A stretch of 64,000 nucleotides of DNA from Agrobacterium tumefaciens (GTDB lineage Bacteria; Pseudomonadota; Alphaproteobacteria; Rhizobiales; Rhizobiaceae). Below are positions 8,803 to 17,790 of the stretch, piece after piece. Below the pieces are notes generated by a model, which did no database searches, was not told the DNA's origin, and saw only the letters and a program-made list of their open reading frames with translations. The position numbers and the translations under genes were made by a program. Each line of letters begins with the position of its first letter. Position 1 is the first letter of the stretch. The stretch covers positions 1,585,501 through 1,649,500 of the forward strand of contig NZ_CP039904.1 in NCBI RefSeq assembly GCF_005221385.1. The letters are read 5' to 3'.

Positions 8803-9825
8803 ATGTTTAGACATTTGATGGCTGCCGCCGCTTTGGTGCTGGCGGCCGGCACGTCGGCGTACGCCCAGGAGCAGAGCTTCAAGATCGGTCTTTCCAACTC
8901 GTTCGTCGGCAGCGAATGGCGCACGCAGATGATCGAGGAAGCTCAGGCTGCCGCAAAGGCATGGGGCGAAAAGGGCGTCAAGGTCGAAGTCGTCGTTCAG
9001 AGCGGCAATGTCGATGTGCAGGGGCAGATCGGCCATATCCGCAATTTCATGAACCAGGGCGTTGATGCGATCCTCATCAATCCCGGCAGCCCGACGGCCT
9101 TCGATCCGATCTTCGCGCAGGCCAAGGCGCGCAATATTCTCGTCATCGCAACCGACGCCGAAGTGTCCTCGAAGGATGCGCTCTATGTCGGCATCGACCA
9201 GAAGGCATGGGCGGCGCAATCCGCGCAATGGCTTGCGGATGCGCTGAAGGGCAAGGGAAGCGTCGTCGCCATCAACGGCATCGCCGGCAACCCCGCCAAC
9301 GAAGCCCGCGTCGCCGGTTATCGCGAAGTGTTCAAGAAATACCCTGACATCAAGGTGCTGAACGAAGCCAATGCGAGCTGGGATCAGGCGCAGGGCCAGC
9401 AGGCCATGCAGAACCTGCTTGCCACCTATCCCGATATCAGCGGCGTCTGGGTGCAGGACGGCATGGCAGACGGCGCATGGCGCGCAATCGAAGCCGCCGG
9501 CAAGACCAAGGACATTGCAGCGACCGGTGAAATCCGCAAGGACTTCATGACCCGCTGGGAAAAGGAAAAGTTCAACTCAGGCGCTTCGGTCAATCCTCCC
9601 GGCGTCATGGCCAGCGCGCTCAACGTCGCTGTCCTGAAGTTGCAGGGCAAGGAATTCAAGGACGGTGTTTTCGGCGGCACCTATGGTAACGCCATCTATA
9701 TTCCGATCCCCTTCGTCAGCAACGATAACCTCGCGGACAACATCAAGTCCGCCGAAGGCAAGCCGGGCTACTGGTCCGTCACGGCAACAGTGACGCCGGA
9801 GCAGGCTGGCGAGTTCTTTAAATAA
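8803..9825 (+). CDS. Periplasmic sugar-binding protein of an ABC importer (RbsB-like)
   Basis: 340 aa from ATG 8803, with GGAGGAG 8-14 nt upstream. A signal peptide (MAAAALVLAAGTSAYAQ) precedes a periplasmic binding protein fold of the ribose/galactose type (FKIGLSNSFVGSEWRTQM, VDAILINPGSPTAFDPIF). It binds substrate in the periplasm and delivers it to the two permeases encoded downstream. The substrate is unknown; the neighbouring dehydrogenase genes point to a sugar, sugar derivative or keto-glycoside. Confidence 0.9.
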   Translation: MFRHLMAAAALVLAAGTSAYAQEQSFKIGLSNSFVGSEWRTQMIEEAQAAAKAWGEKGVKVEVVVQSGNVDVQGQIGHIRNFMNQGVDAILINPGSPTAFDPIFAQAKARNILVIATDAEVSSKDALYVGIDQKAWAAQSAQWLADALKGKGSVVAINGIAGNPANEARVAGYREVFKKYPDIKVLNEANASWDQAQGQQAMQNLLATYPDISGVWVQDGMADGAWRAIEAAGKTKDIAATGEIRKDFMTRWEKEKFNSGASVNPPGVMASALNVAVLKLQGKEFKDGVFGGTYGNAIYIPIPFVSNDNLADNIKSAEGKPGYWSVTATVTPEQAGEFFK

Positions 9826-9961
9826 GACCGGCTTCGGGCTGGCGGTCCTTTGCCAGCCCGAATTTCGCAATTCGAGTGCGGGTTTCAGGTGTGAACCACT
9901 GGTTCTTTTCCGCGTCCGCCAGTGATGAAGCATAATGACAAGCACAATTCGGGGACATGCG

Positions 9962-11455
9962 ATGGCGAACGCTCTGGAAGCGGCCGGCATAACGAAGAAT
10001 TTTGGCGCCGTGCGCGCGCTTTCCGACGGGAGGCTGACAGTTGGTCGCGGTGAAATTCACGCATTGCTGGGCGCCAATGGCTGCGGCAAGAGCACGCTCT
10101 GCAAGATCGTTGCGGGTGCGGTGGCTCCAACCAGCGGCACCATCAGGTTCAACGGCGAAAACGTGCGCTTCAAAAGCCCGCGGGACGCCGAAAATGCCGG
10201 TATTGCGTTGTTTTATCAGGAACTCAGCCTTATTCCGCAGCTTTCCGTCGCCGACAATATTTTCCTCGGGCGCGAGCCGAAACGCGGCGTCTTTGTCGAC
10301 GGCAAGGCGCTGAAGGCCGAAGCAGCCAGGTTGATTGCGCTGTTTGACGGGGTTGCAGGCAAAGGGCTGGAGCCGGATGCGATTGTCGGCAACCTGCCGC
10401 CCGATCAGCGCCAGCTCGTCGAAATCCTCAAGGTCTTCGCCCAGAATGCCAGCCTGATGATCATGGACGAGGCGACGGCGGCGCTCGATGGCCGCCAGTC
10501 CCAGCGCTTTTTCGAGATACTCCGGGCCAAGAAGGCCGACGGCGTCTCCACCATCATGATTTCCCACCGTCTCGACGAGGTTTTCGCCGTCTGCGACCGC
10601 ATCACAGTGATGCGCAACGGCGCGACGATTTCCGAACTCGATACCGCAGCCACCACGCGCGAAGCCGTCGTGCATGACATGGTCGGCGATGTTCGGGCCG
10701 CTCCTGCCCGTCAGAACGGGCGTTCTGCTGTTACACCGAGCCTGAAGCTTACGGATGTGGCGGGTGAGGGCGTTCGCGGTGTCACTCTCGAAGCTTATCC
10801 GGGCGAAATCGTCGGTCTGGCCGGCCTGCAGGGTCAGGGCCAGTCGGCCTTGCTGAAGGGTCTTTTCGGTGCCAACCCATTTGCAGCCGGACAAATCCGG
10901 TTTGAGGGCCATGAAATCACCATCGGCAAACCTTCGCAGGCGGTTCATAGCGGCTTTGCCTATGTCTCTGGCGACCGTGGCCGTGACGCGTCCCTTCAGG
11001 GTCGGTCGATCTTCGAAAATCTCGTCGCGGCGCTGATGGTGCGCGAAAAGATGCGGTTGGTCCGTCCCACAACACTGAAGCCGCGGGTGCAGAAGGTCGC
11101 GGATGACATGAAGACGAAGTTTGCCGGTCTGGATATGCCGATAGGCACGCTTTCGGGCGGCAACCAGCAGAAAATCTTCATCTCCCGCTGGCTCGCCACC
11201 GCACCGAAACTGCTGCTGCTCGACGACCCGACCAAGGGCATCGATCTCGGGGCAAAGGCCGATCTCTTCGCCCTGATGCGGCAGCAGGCTGACGCGGGCG
11301 CGACCATTCTTCTTTATTCCTCTGAAGATGCGGAAATCCTCGAATATGCCGACCGCATTCTTGTGTTCAACGGTGGACGCATTTCTGCGGAGCTGACCGG
11401 AGCCGACATGACATCCGTAAACATGACCCGCGCCGCCTATGGAGATGCCGCATGA
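9962..11455 (+). CDS. Sugar ABC importer ATPase with two ABC domains (RbsA/MglA-like)
   Basis: 497 aa, two fused nucleotide-binding domains. Domain 1 has Walker A GANGCGKST and Walker B LMIMDEAT. Domain 2 has a degenerate Walker A (GLQGQGQSALL), signature LSGGNQQK and Walker B LLLLDDPTKGID. A degenerate second Walker A is usual in this family. Start ATG 9962 removes nine upstream residues that are not family-like. The end overlaps the first permease gene (ATGA), showing coupling. Confidence 0.92.
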   Translation: MANALEAAGITKNFGAVRALSDGRLTVGRGEIHALLGANGCGKSTLCKIVAGAVAPTSGTIRFNGENVRFKSPRDAENAGIALFYQELSLIPQLSVADNIFLGREPKRGVFVDGKALKAEAARLIALFDGVAGKGLEPDAIVGNLPPDQRQLVEILKVFAQNASLMIMDEATAALDGRQSQRFFEILRAKKADGVSTIMISHRLDEVFAVCDRITVMRNGATISELDTAATTREAVVHDMVGDVRAAPARQNGRSAVTPSLKLTDVAGEGVRGVTLEAYPGEIVGLAGLQGQGQSALLKGLFGANPFAAGQIRFEGHEITIGKPSQAVHSGFAYVSGDRGRDASLQGRSIFENLVAALMVREKMRLVRPTTLKPRVQKVADDMKTKFAGLDMPIGTLSGGNQQKIFISRWLATAPKLLLLDDPTKGIDLGAKADLFALMRQQADAGATILLYSSEDAEILEYADRILVFNGGRISAELTGADMTSVNMTRAAYGDAA

Positions 11456-12396
11456 GCGCCTCCGGTTTTTTGCGCAGGCAGCCATGGGTCATCACCCTCG
11501 TCGTTCTGGCGCTTCTCATCGCCGTGAATACGTTCCTGCAACCGTCCTTTGTTCAGCCCTCCGTGCTGCAATCGAACCTGACGACGTTTCTGCCGCTGAT
11601 CCTGGTTGCCATCGGCCAGACCTATGTCATTCTGGCGGGAGATATCGATCTGTCGGTCGGCAGCATCGTGGCGCTTGCCAATGTCGTCACCGTCAGCGTC
11701 ATCGCCGCACTTGGCGGCACGACGGGCGCAGTCTTCGCCGGCATGGCGGCGGGTGCGGCTGTCGGGCTGCTCTGCGGACTGGTCAATGGCCTCTTCATAT
11801 CCGGCCTGCGCTTCCAGCCAATCGTCACCACCTTCGCAACCGGCATCATCTTCGCCGGGCTGGCGATCTGGGTTTTGCCGCAGGCCGGACTTCCGGTGCC
11901 GGAAGCCTATTGGCAGACCTATTCCGGCAGCTTCATCGGCTTGCCCTTCGTGCTGTGGGTGCTGATTGGGGGCATCGCCTTCACCCTCATCGTGTCGCGT
12001 ATTCCGTTTCATACGCACCTGTTGGCCGTTGGCGGCAATCGCACCGGCGCCTTCCAGACGGGCCTGCGCCTCTCCGGCATCCGCATTGGCGCCTACATGA
12101 TCTCCGGCCTGTTCTCGGCGCTGGCGGCGCTGTGCCTGACGGGGGAGACCGCCTCGGGCGACCCGCTGCTAGGCGCAAGTCTGGCGCTCTCCTCCATTTC
12201 GGCCGTGGTTTTGGGCGGCACCGCACTTTCGGGCGGCTTCGGCAGCTCGACAGGGTCGATCGCCGGCGCGCTGGTGCTCGGCATGATCGGCAATGTGATT
12301 TTCTTTGCGGGCCTGCCTTTCGAGTACCAGACACTGGTGCAGGGTTTGATCGTGCTGACGGCGCTGGCCGGCGGTGTTCTGGTGACGAGGCGTTGA
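11452..12396 (+). CDS. Sugar ABC importer permease 1 (RbsC-like)
   Basis: 314 aa, integral membrane. It carries the branched-chain/ribose permease signature segments (TYVILAGDIDLSVGSIVALANV and LGGTALSGGFGSSTGSIAG). The start overlaps the ATPase stop by 4 nt and the next permease begins 1 nt after its stop. Two different RbsC-like subunits imply a heterodimeric channel. Confidence 0.91.
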   Translation: MSASGFLRRQPWVITLVVLALLIAVNTFLQPSFVQPSVLQSNLTTFLPLILVAIGQTYVILAGDIDLSVGSIVALANVVTVSVIAALGGTTGAVFAGMAAGAAVGLLCGLVNGLFISGLRFQPIVTTFATGIIFAGLAIWVLPQAGLPVPEAYWQTYSGSFIGLPFVLWVLIGGIAFTLIVSRIPFHTHLLAVGGNRTGAFQTGLRLSGIRIGAYMISGLFSALAALCLTGETASGDPLLGASLALSSISAVVLGGTALSGGFGSSTGSIAGALVLGMIGNVIFFAGLPFEYQTLVQGLIVLTALAGGVLVTRR

Positions 12397-12397
12397 T

Positions 12398-13366
12398 ATG
12401 ACCAATCCCGGCTTGCAACTCAAATCTATCGTCACCGATCCCCTGACCATCGCCATTGGTGCATCGGTCTTCCTGCTTCTGGTCGGCGAGTTGCTGTCCC
12501 CCGGCTTCGCGCAAGGGTCGCAGATCGTGCGGCTGCTGACGATTGCCGCCATTCTCGGCATCGTCGCCGCGGGACAGAACCTCGTCATCCTAGGCGGACG
12601 CGAAGGCATCGATCTTTCCGTCGGCGCGATGATCTCGCTTGGCGCGGTCCTTGCTGGCAACATGATGAACGGCCAGAATGCGGGCATTCCGCTCGCCATT
12701 TTCGTTGCAGGCGGCATTCCCTTCCTGATCGGTCTCATCAACGGTCTCGGCATCACCTTCGTGCGCATTCCGCCACTGGTCATGACGCTTGGCATGACGG
12801 CGGTGATCCAGGGCGGGTTGGTCGTTTATTCGCAGGGCGTTCCCTCCGGTGCTGCCGCACCGCTGCTGGCGGGCTTCATCAACCGCCCGCTCATTTTCGG
12901 CATCCCCGGCGTGCTTTTCGTCTGGCTGGGCATTGCCACGATCATGCTGTTCGTGCTGCGCCGCACGGCCTTTGGCTTCGCCATCTATGCCATCGGCTCG
13001 AACGAGCGGGCGGCGACGCTCACCGGTTTGCCCGTGTCGCTGATCCGAACGCTGCTTTATGGCCTCTCCGGCCTGTTTGCCGGGCTGACCGGGGTGTGTG
13101 TGATCGGTTACACCGGCACCTCCTTCATCTCCGTTGGTGACCAATATGTGCTTCCGTCGATCATCGCAGTCGTCATCGGCGGCACTTCGCTTGCCGGCGG
13201 TGCGGGCGGATATGTCGGAACCATGGCCGGGGCGGTTGCGCTCACCATTCTGCAAAGCGTACTGATAACGCTCAACCTCGATGTATGGGCACGGCAGATC
13301 ATATTCGGTGTCACGTTGCTAGCGCTGATGCTGCTTTATGGCCGCCAAAAGCAGTTGCGTGTGTGA
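12398..13366 (+). CDS. Sugar ABC importer permease 2 (RbsC-like)
   Basis: 322 aa, integral membrane, homologous to the preceding gene: NLVILGGREGIDLSVGAMIS and GGTSLAGGAGGYVGTMAG correspond to the same two signature regions. It presumably pairs with permease 1. Co-transcription is implied by the 1-nt gap upstream and 3-nt gap downstream to the LacI gene. Confidence 0.91.
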   Translation: MTNPGLQLKSIVTDPLTIAIGASVFLLLVGELLSPGFAQGSQIVRLLTIAAILGIVAAGQNLVILGGREGIDLSVGAMISLGAVLAGNMMNGQNAGIPLAIFVAGGIPFLIGLINGLGITFVRIPPLVMTLGMTAVIQGGLVVYSQGVPSGAAAPLLAGFINRPLIFGIPGVLFVWLGIATIMLFVLRRTAFGFAIYAIGSNERAATLTGLPVSLIRTLLYGLSGLFAGLTGVCVIGYTGTSFISVGDQYVLPSIIAVVIGGTSLAGGAGGYVGTMAGAVALTILQSVLITLNLDVWARQIIFGVTLLALMLLYGRQKQLRV

Positions 13367-13369
13367 CAG

Positions 13370-14392
13370 ATGAGCAAAGACCAAGGTTCGAATATCAGGG
13401 AAGTGGCAGCTCTCGCGGGCGTTTCGATCGCGACCGTATCGCGGGCGCTGCAGCAACCCGACAAGGTTCGCCCGGAAACTCGAAAAAAGGTTTTCGATGC
13501 CGTCCGGCAGGCGAACTTCGTTCCCAATGCGCAGGCCGCGAGCTTCCGGCGTCAATCCAACAACACCGTCATCCTTCTCGTTCGCGATATCGGCAACCCG
13601 TTTTATCTCGAAATCTACAAGGGTGTTGAGGAAGCGGCGGGCGAAGCGGGCTTCAAGGTGCTGATGGGCGATGCCCGCAACGACGAGAACCGCGTGGCGA
13701 CCCACATCGATATGGTGCGCCAGAAACATGCCGACGGCCTGATCCTGATGACCGGACAGTTTCCCGCCGAGCTTCTCGAACAGGGCGACGCGCTGCCGCC
13801 GATCGTGATCGCGTCGGAAACGGTGCCTGGCCTCGCGCTGCCCACCGTCAAGGTGGACAACCGTGCCGCCTCGATGAACGCCATGCGCCACCTCATCGAG
13901 GCGGGGCATCAAAGGATCGTGCATCTGGCCGGTCCGGTTCCGGAAAGTTTGGCGCAGGAGCGTTTCGATGGTTATCGCGCGGCACTTGCCGAGGCGGGCA
14001 TCGCTTATGCCGACGAACTTGTCGTGACGGGCGATTACAGCATCGAAGCCGGCCGTCAGGCGATTGGCAGCCTTCTCGAAGGCGGCATTGCCTTCACTGC
14101 GATCTTCGCATCGAGCGACCAGATGGCGATTGGCGCGATCAGTGAATTACGTGCGCGTGGCGTTTCGGTTCCGGCCGATGTCTCCGTCATCGGCTTCGAC
14201 GATATCATTTTTGCCAATGCTTTCGAACCGCCGCTGACGACGGTGCGCCAGCCCCGCCAGGAAATGGGCCGCAGGGCCATGGCGCTGATGGTGGATCGCC
14301 TGAACGGAAAACGCACGGCTGAAACCATCGTGCTGGATACGGAACTGGTGGTGCGCGGCTCGGTCGCGCCCTGCCGCCCGCCGCATCGGTAG
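13370..14392 (+). CDS. LacI-family transcriptional regulator
   Basis: 340 aa. The N-terminal helix-turn-helix is IREVAALAGVSIATVSRALQ, followed by the hinge and a sugar-binding core related to periplasmic binding proteins (VILLVRDIGNPFYLEIYKGV; VIGFDDIIFAN). It most likely represses this operon through the paired sites at 8732-8769 and senses the imported sugar or a metabolite. It lies inside the operon rather than divergent from it, giving feedback. Confidence 0.92.
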   Translation: MSKDQGSNIREVAALAGVSIATVSRALQQPDKVRPETRKKVFDAVRQANFVPNAQAASFRRQSNNTVILLVRDIGNPFYLEIYKGVEEAAGEAGFKVLMGDARNDENRVATHIDMVRQKHADGLILMTGQFPAELLEQGDALPPIVIASETVPGLALPTVKVDNRAASMNAMRHLIEAGHQRIVHLAGPVPESLAQERFDGYRAALAEAGIAYADELVVTGDYSIEAGRQAIGSLLEGGIAFTAIFASSDQMAIGAISELRARGVSVPADVSVIGFDDIIFANAFEPPLTTVRQPRQEMGRRAMALMVDRLNGKRTAETIVLDTELVVRGSVAPCRPPHR

Positions 14393-14425
14393 CGGCAAGA
14401 CTGTGAATGCAAGGAGTGTAAGGAC

Positions 14426-15475
14426 ATGAAGACGATCAAAGGCCCGGCGATTTTCCTCGCGCAATTTGTCGGGGACAAGGCCCCCTTCGACACGCTCGAC
14501 AATCTCGGCCAATGGGCGGCTTCCCTCGGTTACAAGGGCATCCAGGTGCCGACCGATCCCAAGCTCTTCGATCTTGAGAAAGCCGCTGCGTCCAAGGCCT
14601 ATTGCGACGACATCAAGGGCCGGCTTTCCGAGATGGGTATCGAGATCACCGAGCTTTCGACCCATATTCAGGGCCAGCTCATCGCCGTTCACCCGGCCTA
14701 TGACGAAATGTTCGACGGTTTTGCACCTGCCGAACTGCGTGGCAAACCCAGGGCGAGGCAGGAATGGGCGGTCAACCAGCTGAAATATGCGGCGAAAGCC
14801 TCGCAGCATCTTGGCCTCAAAAGCCACGCGACTTTCTCCGGGGCGCTAGCCTGGCCCTTCGTTTACCCTTGGCCGCAGCGCCCGGCGGGTCTTGTCGAAC
14901 TGGCCTTTGCGGAGCTGGGTAAACGCTGGACACCTATTCTCGATGCCTTCGAGGAGAATGGCGTCGATCTCTGCTACGAGCTGCATCCGGGTGAGGACCT
15001 GCATGACGGCGTGACTTTCGAGCGCTTTCTTGACGTCACCGGCAATCATTCACGCGCCAATATCCTCTACGATCCCTCCCACTTTGTCCTTCAGGCGATG
15101 GATTATCTCGATTTCATCGACATTTACCACGAGCGCATCCGCGCCTTTCACGTCAAGGATGCCGAGTTCAATCCGACCGGCCGTTCCGGCGTTTATGGCA
15201 GCTATCAAAGCTGGGTCGACCGGCCGGGGCGGTTTCGTTCGCTGGGCGACGGGCATGTCGATTTCGGCGCGGTGTTTTCCAAGCTCACCCAATATGACTT
15301 CGACGGCTGGGCGGTGCTGGAGTGGGAATGCGCGCTGAAGCATCCGGAAGACGGCGCGCGTGAAGGCGCCGGCTTCATTGAAAACCACATCATCCGCGTG
15401 ACCGAGCGGGCCTTCGACGATTTCGCCAAAAGCGGTGTCGATGATGCCGCCAACCGCCGCCTTCTCGGTCTCTGA
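14426..15475 (+). CDS. Cytoplasmic TIM-barrel sugar isomerase/epimerase-like protein
   Basis: 349 aa, no signal peptide. It belongs to the xylose isomerase-like/AP endonuclease 2 superfamily: AASLGYKGIQVP near the N-terminus, and likely metal ligands in CYELHPGEDLHDG, ILYDPSHFVLQ and HVKDAEFNPTG. Relatives include sugar-phosphate isomerases, epimerases and 3-keto-sugar isomerases. AAGGAG precedes the ATG. It is followed by a Gfo/Idh/MocA gene, the usual partner pair in inositol, trehalose-like and keto-sugar catabolism. Exact reaction unknown. Confidence 0.85.
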   Translation: MKTIKGPAIFLAQFVGDKAPFDTLDNLGQWAASLGYKGIQVPTDPKLFDLEKAAASKAYCDDIKGRLSEMGIEITELSTHIQGQLIAVHPAYDEMFDGFAPAELRGKPRARQEWAVNQLKYAAKASQHLGLKSHATFSGALAWPFVYPWPQRPAGLVELAFAELGKRWTPILDAFEENGVDLCYELHPGEDLHDGVTFERFLDVTGNHSRANILYDPSHFVLQAMDYLDFIDIYHERIRAFHVKDAEFNPTGRSGVYGSYQSWVDRPGRFRSLGDGHVDFGAVFSKLTQYDFDGWAVLEWECALKHPEDGAREGAGFIENHIIRVTERAFDDFAKSGVDDAANRRLLGL

Positions 15476-15485
15476 AAGGAACATC

Positions 15486-16655
15486 ATGTCCTCCGCAACA
15501 GCAAAATTTAACAGCCGCCGCATCCGTCTCGGCATGGTCGGTGGTGGTCAGGGCGCCTTTATTGGTGCCGTGCATCGCATCGCGGCCCGGCTGGATGACC
15601 GCTACGAACTGGTGGCCGGCGCGCTTTCTTCCGATGCTGCGCGTGCTGCCGCTTCGGCAACCCTGCTCGGCATTGCGCTTGAGCGTTCCTATGCCTCGTT
15701 CGAGGAAATGGCGGCGGCCGAGGCTGGACGCGAGGACGGTATCGAGGCGGTCGCCATCGTCACGCCGAACCATCTGCATTTCGCCCCGTCCAAGGCCTTT
15801 CTTGAAGCCGGTATCCACGTCATCTGCGACAAGCCGGTTACCGCGACGCTGGAGGAAGCGAAGGCACTGGCCGAGATCGTCAGGGCATCCGACAGCCTGT
15901 TCGTCCTGACGCATAATTACACCGGCTATGCGATGCTTCGGCAGATGCGCGAGATGATCGCTGATGGATCCATCGGCAAGCTGCGCCACGTTCAGGCCGA
16001 ATATGCGCAGGACTGGCTGACCGAAGCGGTTGAAAAGACCGGTGCCAAGGGCGCGGAATGGCGCACCGACCCCAGCCGCTCTGGCGCGGGCGGGGCAATC
16101 GGCGATATCGGCACCCATGCCTTCAACGCTGCCGCCTTCGTTACGGGCGAAATCCCCGCGAGCCTTTATGCCGATCTGACCTCTTTCGTTCCGGGCCGGC
16201 AGTTGGATGACAGCGCCAATATTCTGCTGCGCTATGCAAGCGGCGCGAAAGGCATGCTCTGGGCGAGCCAGATCGCGGTCGGCAATGAAAATGCGCTGTC
16301 GCTCAGGGTCTATGGCGACAAGGGCGGGCTTGAATGGCACCACAGGGTGCCAGACGAGCTGTGGTTTACGCCTTACGGGGAGCCGAAGCGTTTGATCACC
16401 CGCAATGGTGCGGGTGCCGGTGCGGCCGCCAACCGTGTCAGCCGCGTGCCGTCAGGGCACCCGGAAGGATATCTCGAGGGTTTTGCGACGATTTACCGCG
16501 AAGCCGCAGACGCAATCATCGCAAAAAGGGAGGGAAAGACAGCTGCCGGGGAGGTGATTTACCCCGGCATAGAGGACGGCCTTGCGGGTCTCGCATTCAT
16601 CGATGCGGCCGTTCGGTCCAGCCGGACCTCGTCCTGGGTCGGGATCGACATCTAG
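15486..16655 (+). CDS. Gfo/Idh/MocA-family NAD(P)-dependent sugar dehydrogenase
   Basis: 389 aa from ATG 15486 (AAGGA upstream). The N-terminal Rossmann segment is IRLGMVGGGQGAFIGAVHRI, followed by the family motif CDKPVTATLEEA (the EKP position, here DKP) and a catalytic-site-like GDIGTHAFNAAAF. It probably oxidises or reduces a sugar, or a 3-keto derivative, in the cytoplasm. It starts 10 nt after the TIM-barrel gene. Confidence 0.88.
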   Translation: MSSATAKFNSRRIRLGMVGGGQGAFIGAVHRIAARLDDRYELVAGALSSDAARAAASATLLGIALERSYASFEEMAAAEAGREDGIEAVAIVTPNHLHFAPSKAFLEAGIHVICDKPVTATLEEAKALAEIVRASDSLFVLTHNYTGYAMLRQMREMIADGSIGKLRHVQAEYAQDWLTEAVEKTGAKGAEWRTDPSRSGAGGAIGDIGTHAFNAAAFVTGEIPASLYADLTSFVPGRQLDDSANILLRYASGAKGMLWASQIAVGNENALSLRVYGDKGGLEWHHRVPDELWFTPYGEPKRLITRNGAGAGAAANRVSRVPSGHPEGYLEGFATIYREAADAIIAKREGKTAAGEVIYPGIEDGLAGLAFIDAAVRSSRTSSWVGIDI

Positions 16656-16784
16656 ACCACTGGATATCGGGGACTGACGACGCAGGGCACAGGAGGTGGT
16701 GCCCGGCATAACCCGGCCAGAAGGCCGGGAAAGGCGTGGGCACACGTGTCGTCACATTGATCAAACGGAAAGGGAGTTACGCGT

Positions 16785-17639
16785 TTGAAAACGTTCAAGT
16801 CAAAATTCGCAAGCATGGCAGCCGTTGTCGCATTGGCGGCCGGCATCGCAAACCCGGTTCTGGCGCAAGACAGCAAGACGCTGCCGATTGCCGCGCAGAT
16901 GTACACATTGCGTAATGCGGGAACACTTGAGGAGCAGCTTGCCATCCTCAACCGCGCGGGCGTTTCGGCCGTGGAAACGGTGGATATGCAGAAGGTCAGC
17001 GCCAGCGAACTGAACGCGCTGCTGGAAAAGCACAAGATCAAGGTCATTTCCTCGCATGTGCCGATCGACAAGCTGCGCGGCAACCTCGATGAGGTCATCA
17101 CCGAGCAGAAAGCCGTCGGCAATCCGGTCGTCACCGTGCCGTTCCTGAAGCCCGAAGACCGGCCGAAGGATGCCGCAGGCTGGACCGCCTTCGGCAAGGA
17201 ACTTGGCGGCTATGCCGACAAGCTTTCCGCAGCGGGCCTTTCCATGGCCTATCACAATCATGATTTTGAAATGGTCAAGTTCGACGGCAAGACGGCGCTT
17301 GAGCTGCTGCTTGATGCGGCCGGCCCCAAGCTGCAGAGCGAACTCGATGTCGCCTGGGTGGCGCGCAGCGGCAATGATCCCGCCCAGTTTCTCGGCACAT
17401 TGAAGGGCAAGGTTTTTGCCATCCACGCCAAGGACAATGCACCGGCCGGCACGGCGGAAAACGAGCGCGGCTTTGCCACACTCGGCACCGGCGTTCTCGA
17501 CTGGAAGGCAATTCTGCCGGCGGCCAAGCAGGCCGGCGTCAAGTGGTTCATCCTTGAACACGACCTTCCGCTCGATGCCGAAGCTGTCGTGACCAAGGGC
17601 AACGCGTTCCTCAACGAACGCCTGCCGACCCTTCAGTAA
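16785..17639 (+). CDS. Exported TIM-barrel isomerase/epimerase-like protein
   Basis: 284 aa. TTG start at 16785, with AAGGGAG upstream. A clear signal peptide (MAAVVALAAGIANPVLAQ) puts it in the periplasm, which is unusual for this mostly cytoplasmic superfamily. Putative metal/substrate residues: SMAYHNHDFEM, LQSELDVAWVARSG, VFAIHAKDN, WFILEHDLP. Periplasmic members of this type act on 3-keto-glycosides in some bacteria, and the next gene set is a periplasmic sugar dehydrogenase. That role is inference. Confidence 0.85.
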   Translation: MKTFKSKFASMAAVVALAAGIANPVLAQDSKTLPIAAQMYTLRNAGTLEEQLAILNRAGVSAVETVDMQKVSASELNALLEKHKIKVISSHVPIDKLRGNLDEVITEQKAVGNPVVTVPFLKPEDRPKDAAGWTAFGKELGGYADKLSAAGLSMAYHNHDFEMVKFDGKTALELLLDAAGPKLQSELDVAWVARSGNDPAQFLGTLKGKVFAIHAKDNAPAGTAENERGFATLGTGVLDWKAILPAAKQAGVKWFILEHDLPLDAEAVVTKGNAFLNERLPTLQ

Positions 17640-17665
17640 TCACTGCCAGTAAAACCAGAACCGCT

Positions 17666-17689
17666 CCCCGGCGGCCGGTTTCGCCGGGG
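17666..17689. terminator. Intercistronic GC hairpin
   Basis: CCCCGGCG (17666-17673) pairs with CGCCGGGG (17682-17689) over an 8-nt loop, between the exported TIM-barrel gene and the GMC dehydrogenase gene. No T-run follows, so it may stabilise an mRNA end or attenuate rather than terminate. Confidence 0.35.
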
Positions 17690-17790
17690 CGCATGAGGTT
17701 CGACAGACGCATGACCAGTTTCCGCCGCACCGCGACGGGAAGCGTTTCGTCTCGTCGTTGTTTTTCCAAGTACACATCGGAGGAGTTATC

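Noticed and set aside
9818..11485. 555-aa open frame antisense to the sugar ABC ATPase
   Set aside because: The + strand protein has all ABC motifs; the antisense frame has none.
11439..12401. Long + strand frame offset from permease 1
   Set aside because: Arg/His-rich out-of-frame translation; the in-phase permease has membrane helices and family motifs.
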